Source of the DNA: Rutpela maculata
Lineage: Eukaryota > Arthropoda > Insecta > Coleoptera > Cerambycidae
DNA: 64,000 nucleotides
Assembly: GCA_936432065.2 (NCBI GenBank)
Contig: OW386285.2
Span: 260,532,317-260,596,316 of the forward strand
Direction: 5' to 3'
Shown: in pieces, positions 63,633 through 64,000 of the stretch
Position numbering within the stretch: position 1 is the first letter of the stretch
Layout of the letters: every line of letters begins with the position of its first letter
Made by a program: the position numbers and the translations under genes
The notes under the pieces: generated by a model
Database searches by the model: none
What the model was told of the DNA's origin: nothing
The model's input: only the letters and a program-made list of their open reading frames with translations

Positions 63633-64000
63633 GGGCTCTTGCACCGTTTGACAGCTTGGAGGTCACACAACACTTAACCTCAATCATTAATAAATGCAAA
63701 ATTCCCAGCTTTTAACTTTTGCGTGCTATCAATTAGTATGTGGCTCGTGCACCGTTTAACAGCCTACATTCTTGGAGGTCACACAACCTCGTTAACCTCA
63801 TCATTCTTCTTCTTCTAGTGCTGTCCCCTTAAAGGGCTCGTGGACCGTTTGACAGCCGACATTTTTGGAGGGAGGAGAAGGAGACACAACCTCAAATTTT
63901 CCGATTTCTCCATGTGCAGTTCGTAGTTTTCTTGTGATTGTGACGTTGTGCCTTGTTCTTCTCCCTCCAAAAATGTCGGCTGTCATACGGTGCACGAGCC
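63633..64000. repeat. Repeated GGCTCGTGCACCGTTTGACAGCC module, ending in a foldback MITE
   Basis: A module GCTC(T/G)TGCACCGTTT(G/A)ACAGC followed by TTGGAGGTCACACAACC occurs at about 63636, 63743 and 63836, and inverted at 63958-64000 (ATGTCGGCTGTCATACGGTG). The segment 63836-64000 is a clear foldback with GACATTTTTGGAGGG arms, and continues to or past the window edge. Confidence 0.82.

Overview
This is an AT-rich, intron-rich and transposon-saturated stretch of an animal nuclear genome, almost certainly an insect. The clues are an errantivirus-type LTR retrotransposon with a baculovirus-F-like env, a tRNA-Ser primer site, and MITE ends that are common in insect genomes. A beetle is plausible from the repeat style, but I cannot prove it. 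There are no operons, tRNAs, rRNAs or CRISPR arrays.

Only two host genes are convincing. The first is a plus-strand cyclic-nucleotide-gated/HCN-like channel. Six phase-compatible exons span 7374-54060: S2-S3 linker to S4, S5, GYG pore and S6, C-linker, and two halves of the cyclic-nucleotide-binding domain. The 5' exons (N-terminus and S1) were not found and may lie upstream of the window. The second is a minus-strand gene with a Gln-rich C-terminal end. Its last two exons (61713-61888 and 54353-54443) join in phase, and it ends tail-to-tail with the channel, about 290 bp away.

The channel introns are filled with layered mobile DNA. From 1 to 7373 there is a mariner-like transposase relic, a five-copy 289-bp satellite, a LINE 3' end and three foldback MITEs. 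The 20.9-kb intron (7775-28679) holds a PIN-like/CXC gene relic split by repeats, hAT-type and Tc1-type MITEs with readable target-site duplications, a 2.8-kb foldback composite, an 8.3-kb errantivirus with matching LTRs, a Penelope-like element 3' end with a decayed hammerhead-like motif, and a Tc1 transposase relic. The 17.2-kb intron (32196-49396) holds a 2.9-kb long-inverted-repeat element and a long-TIR element of about 10.6 kb. That element carries a two-exon THAP gene and an opposed YqaJ/lambda-exonuclease-like relic, and a nearly full-length CR1-group LINE has jumped into its right arm. The last intron holds a RNase-H LINE relic.

Beyond the host genes, 54576-57275 is a nested set of inverted-repeat elements with a 748-bp piggyBac-like insertion flanked by TTAA. 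The window ends in further relics and MITEs. The recurring theme is long-inverted-repeat DNA carrying THAP- and YqaJ-like coding remnants at several loci (30.2, 31.3, 35.7, 39-40.6 and 58.2 kb). This is the best candidate here for an under-described mobile system.
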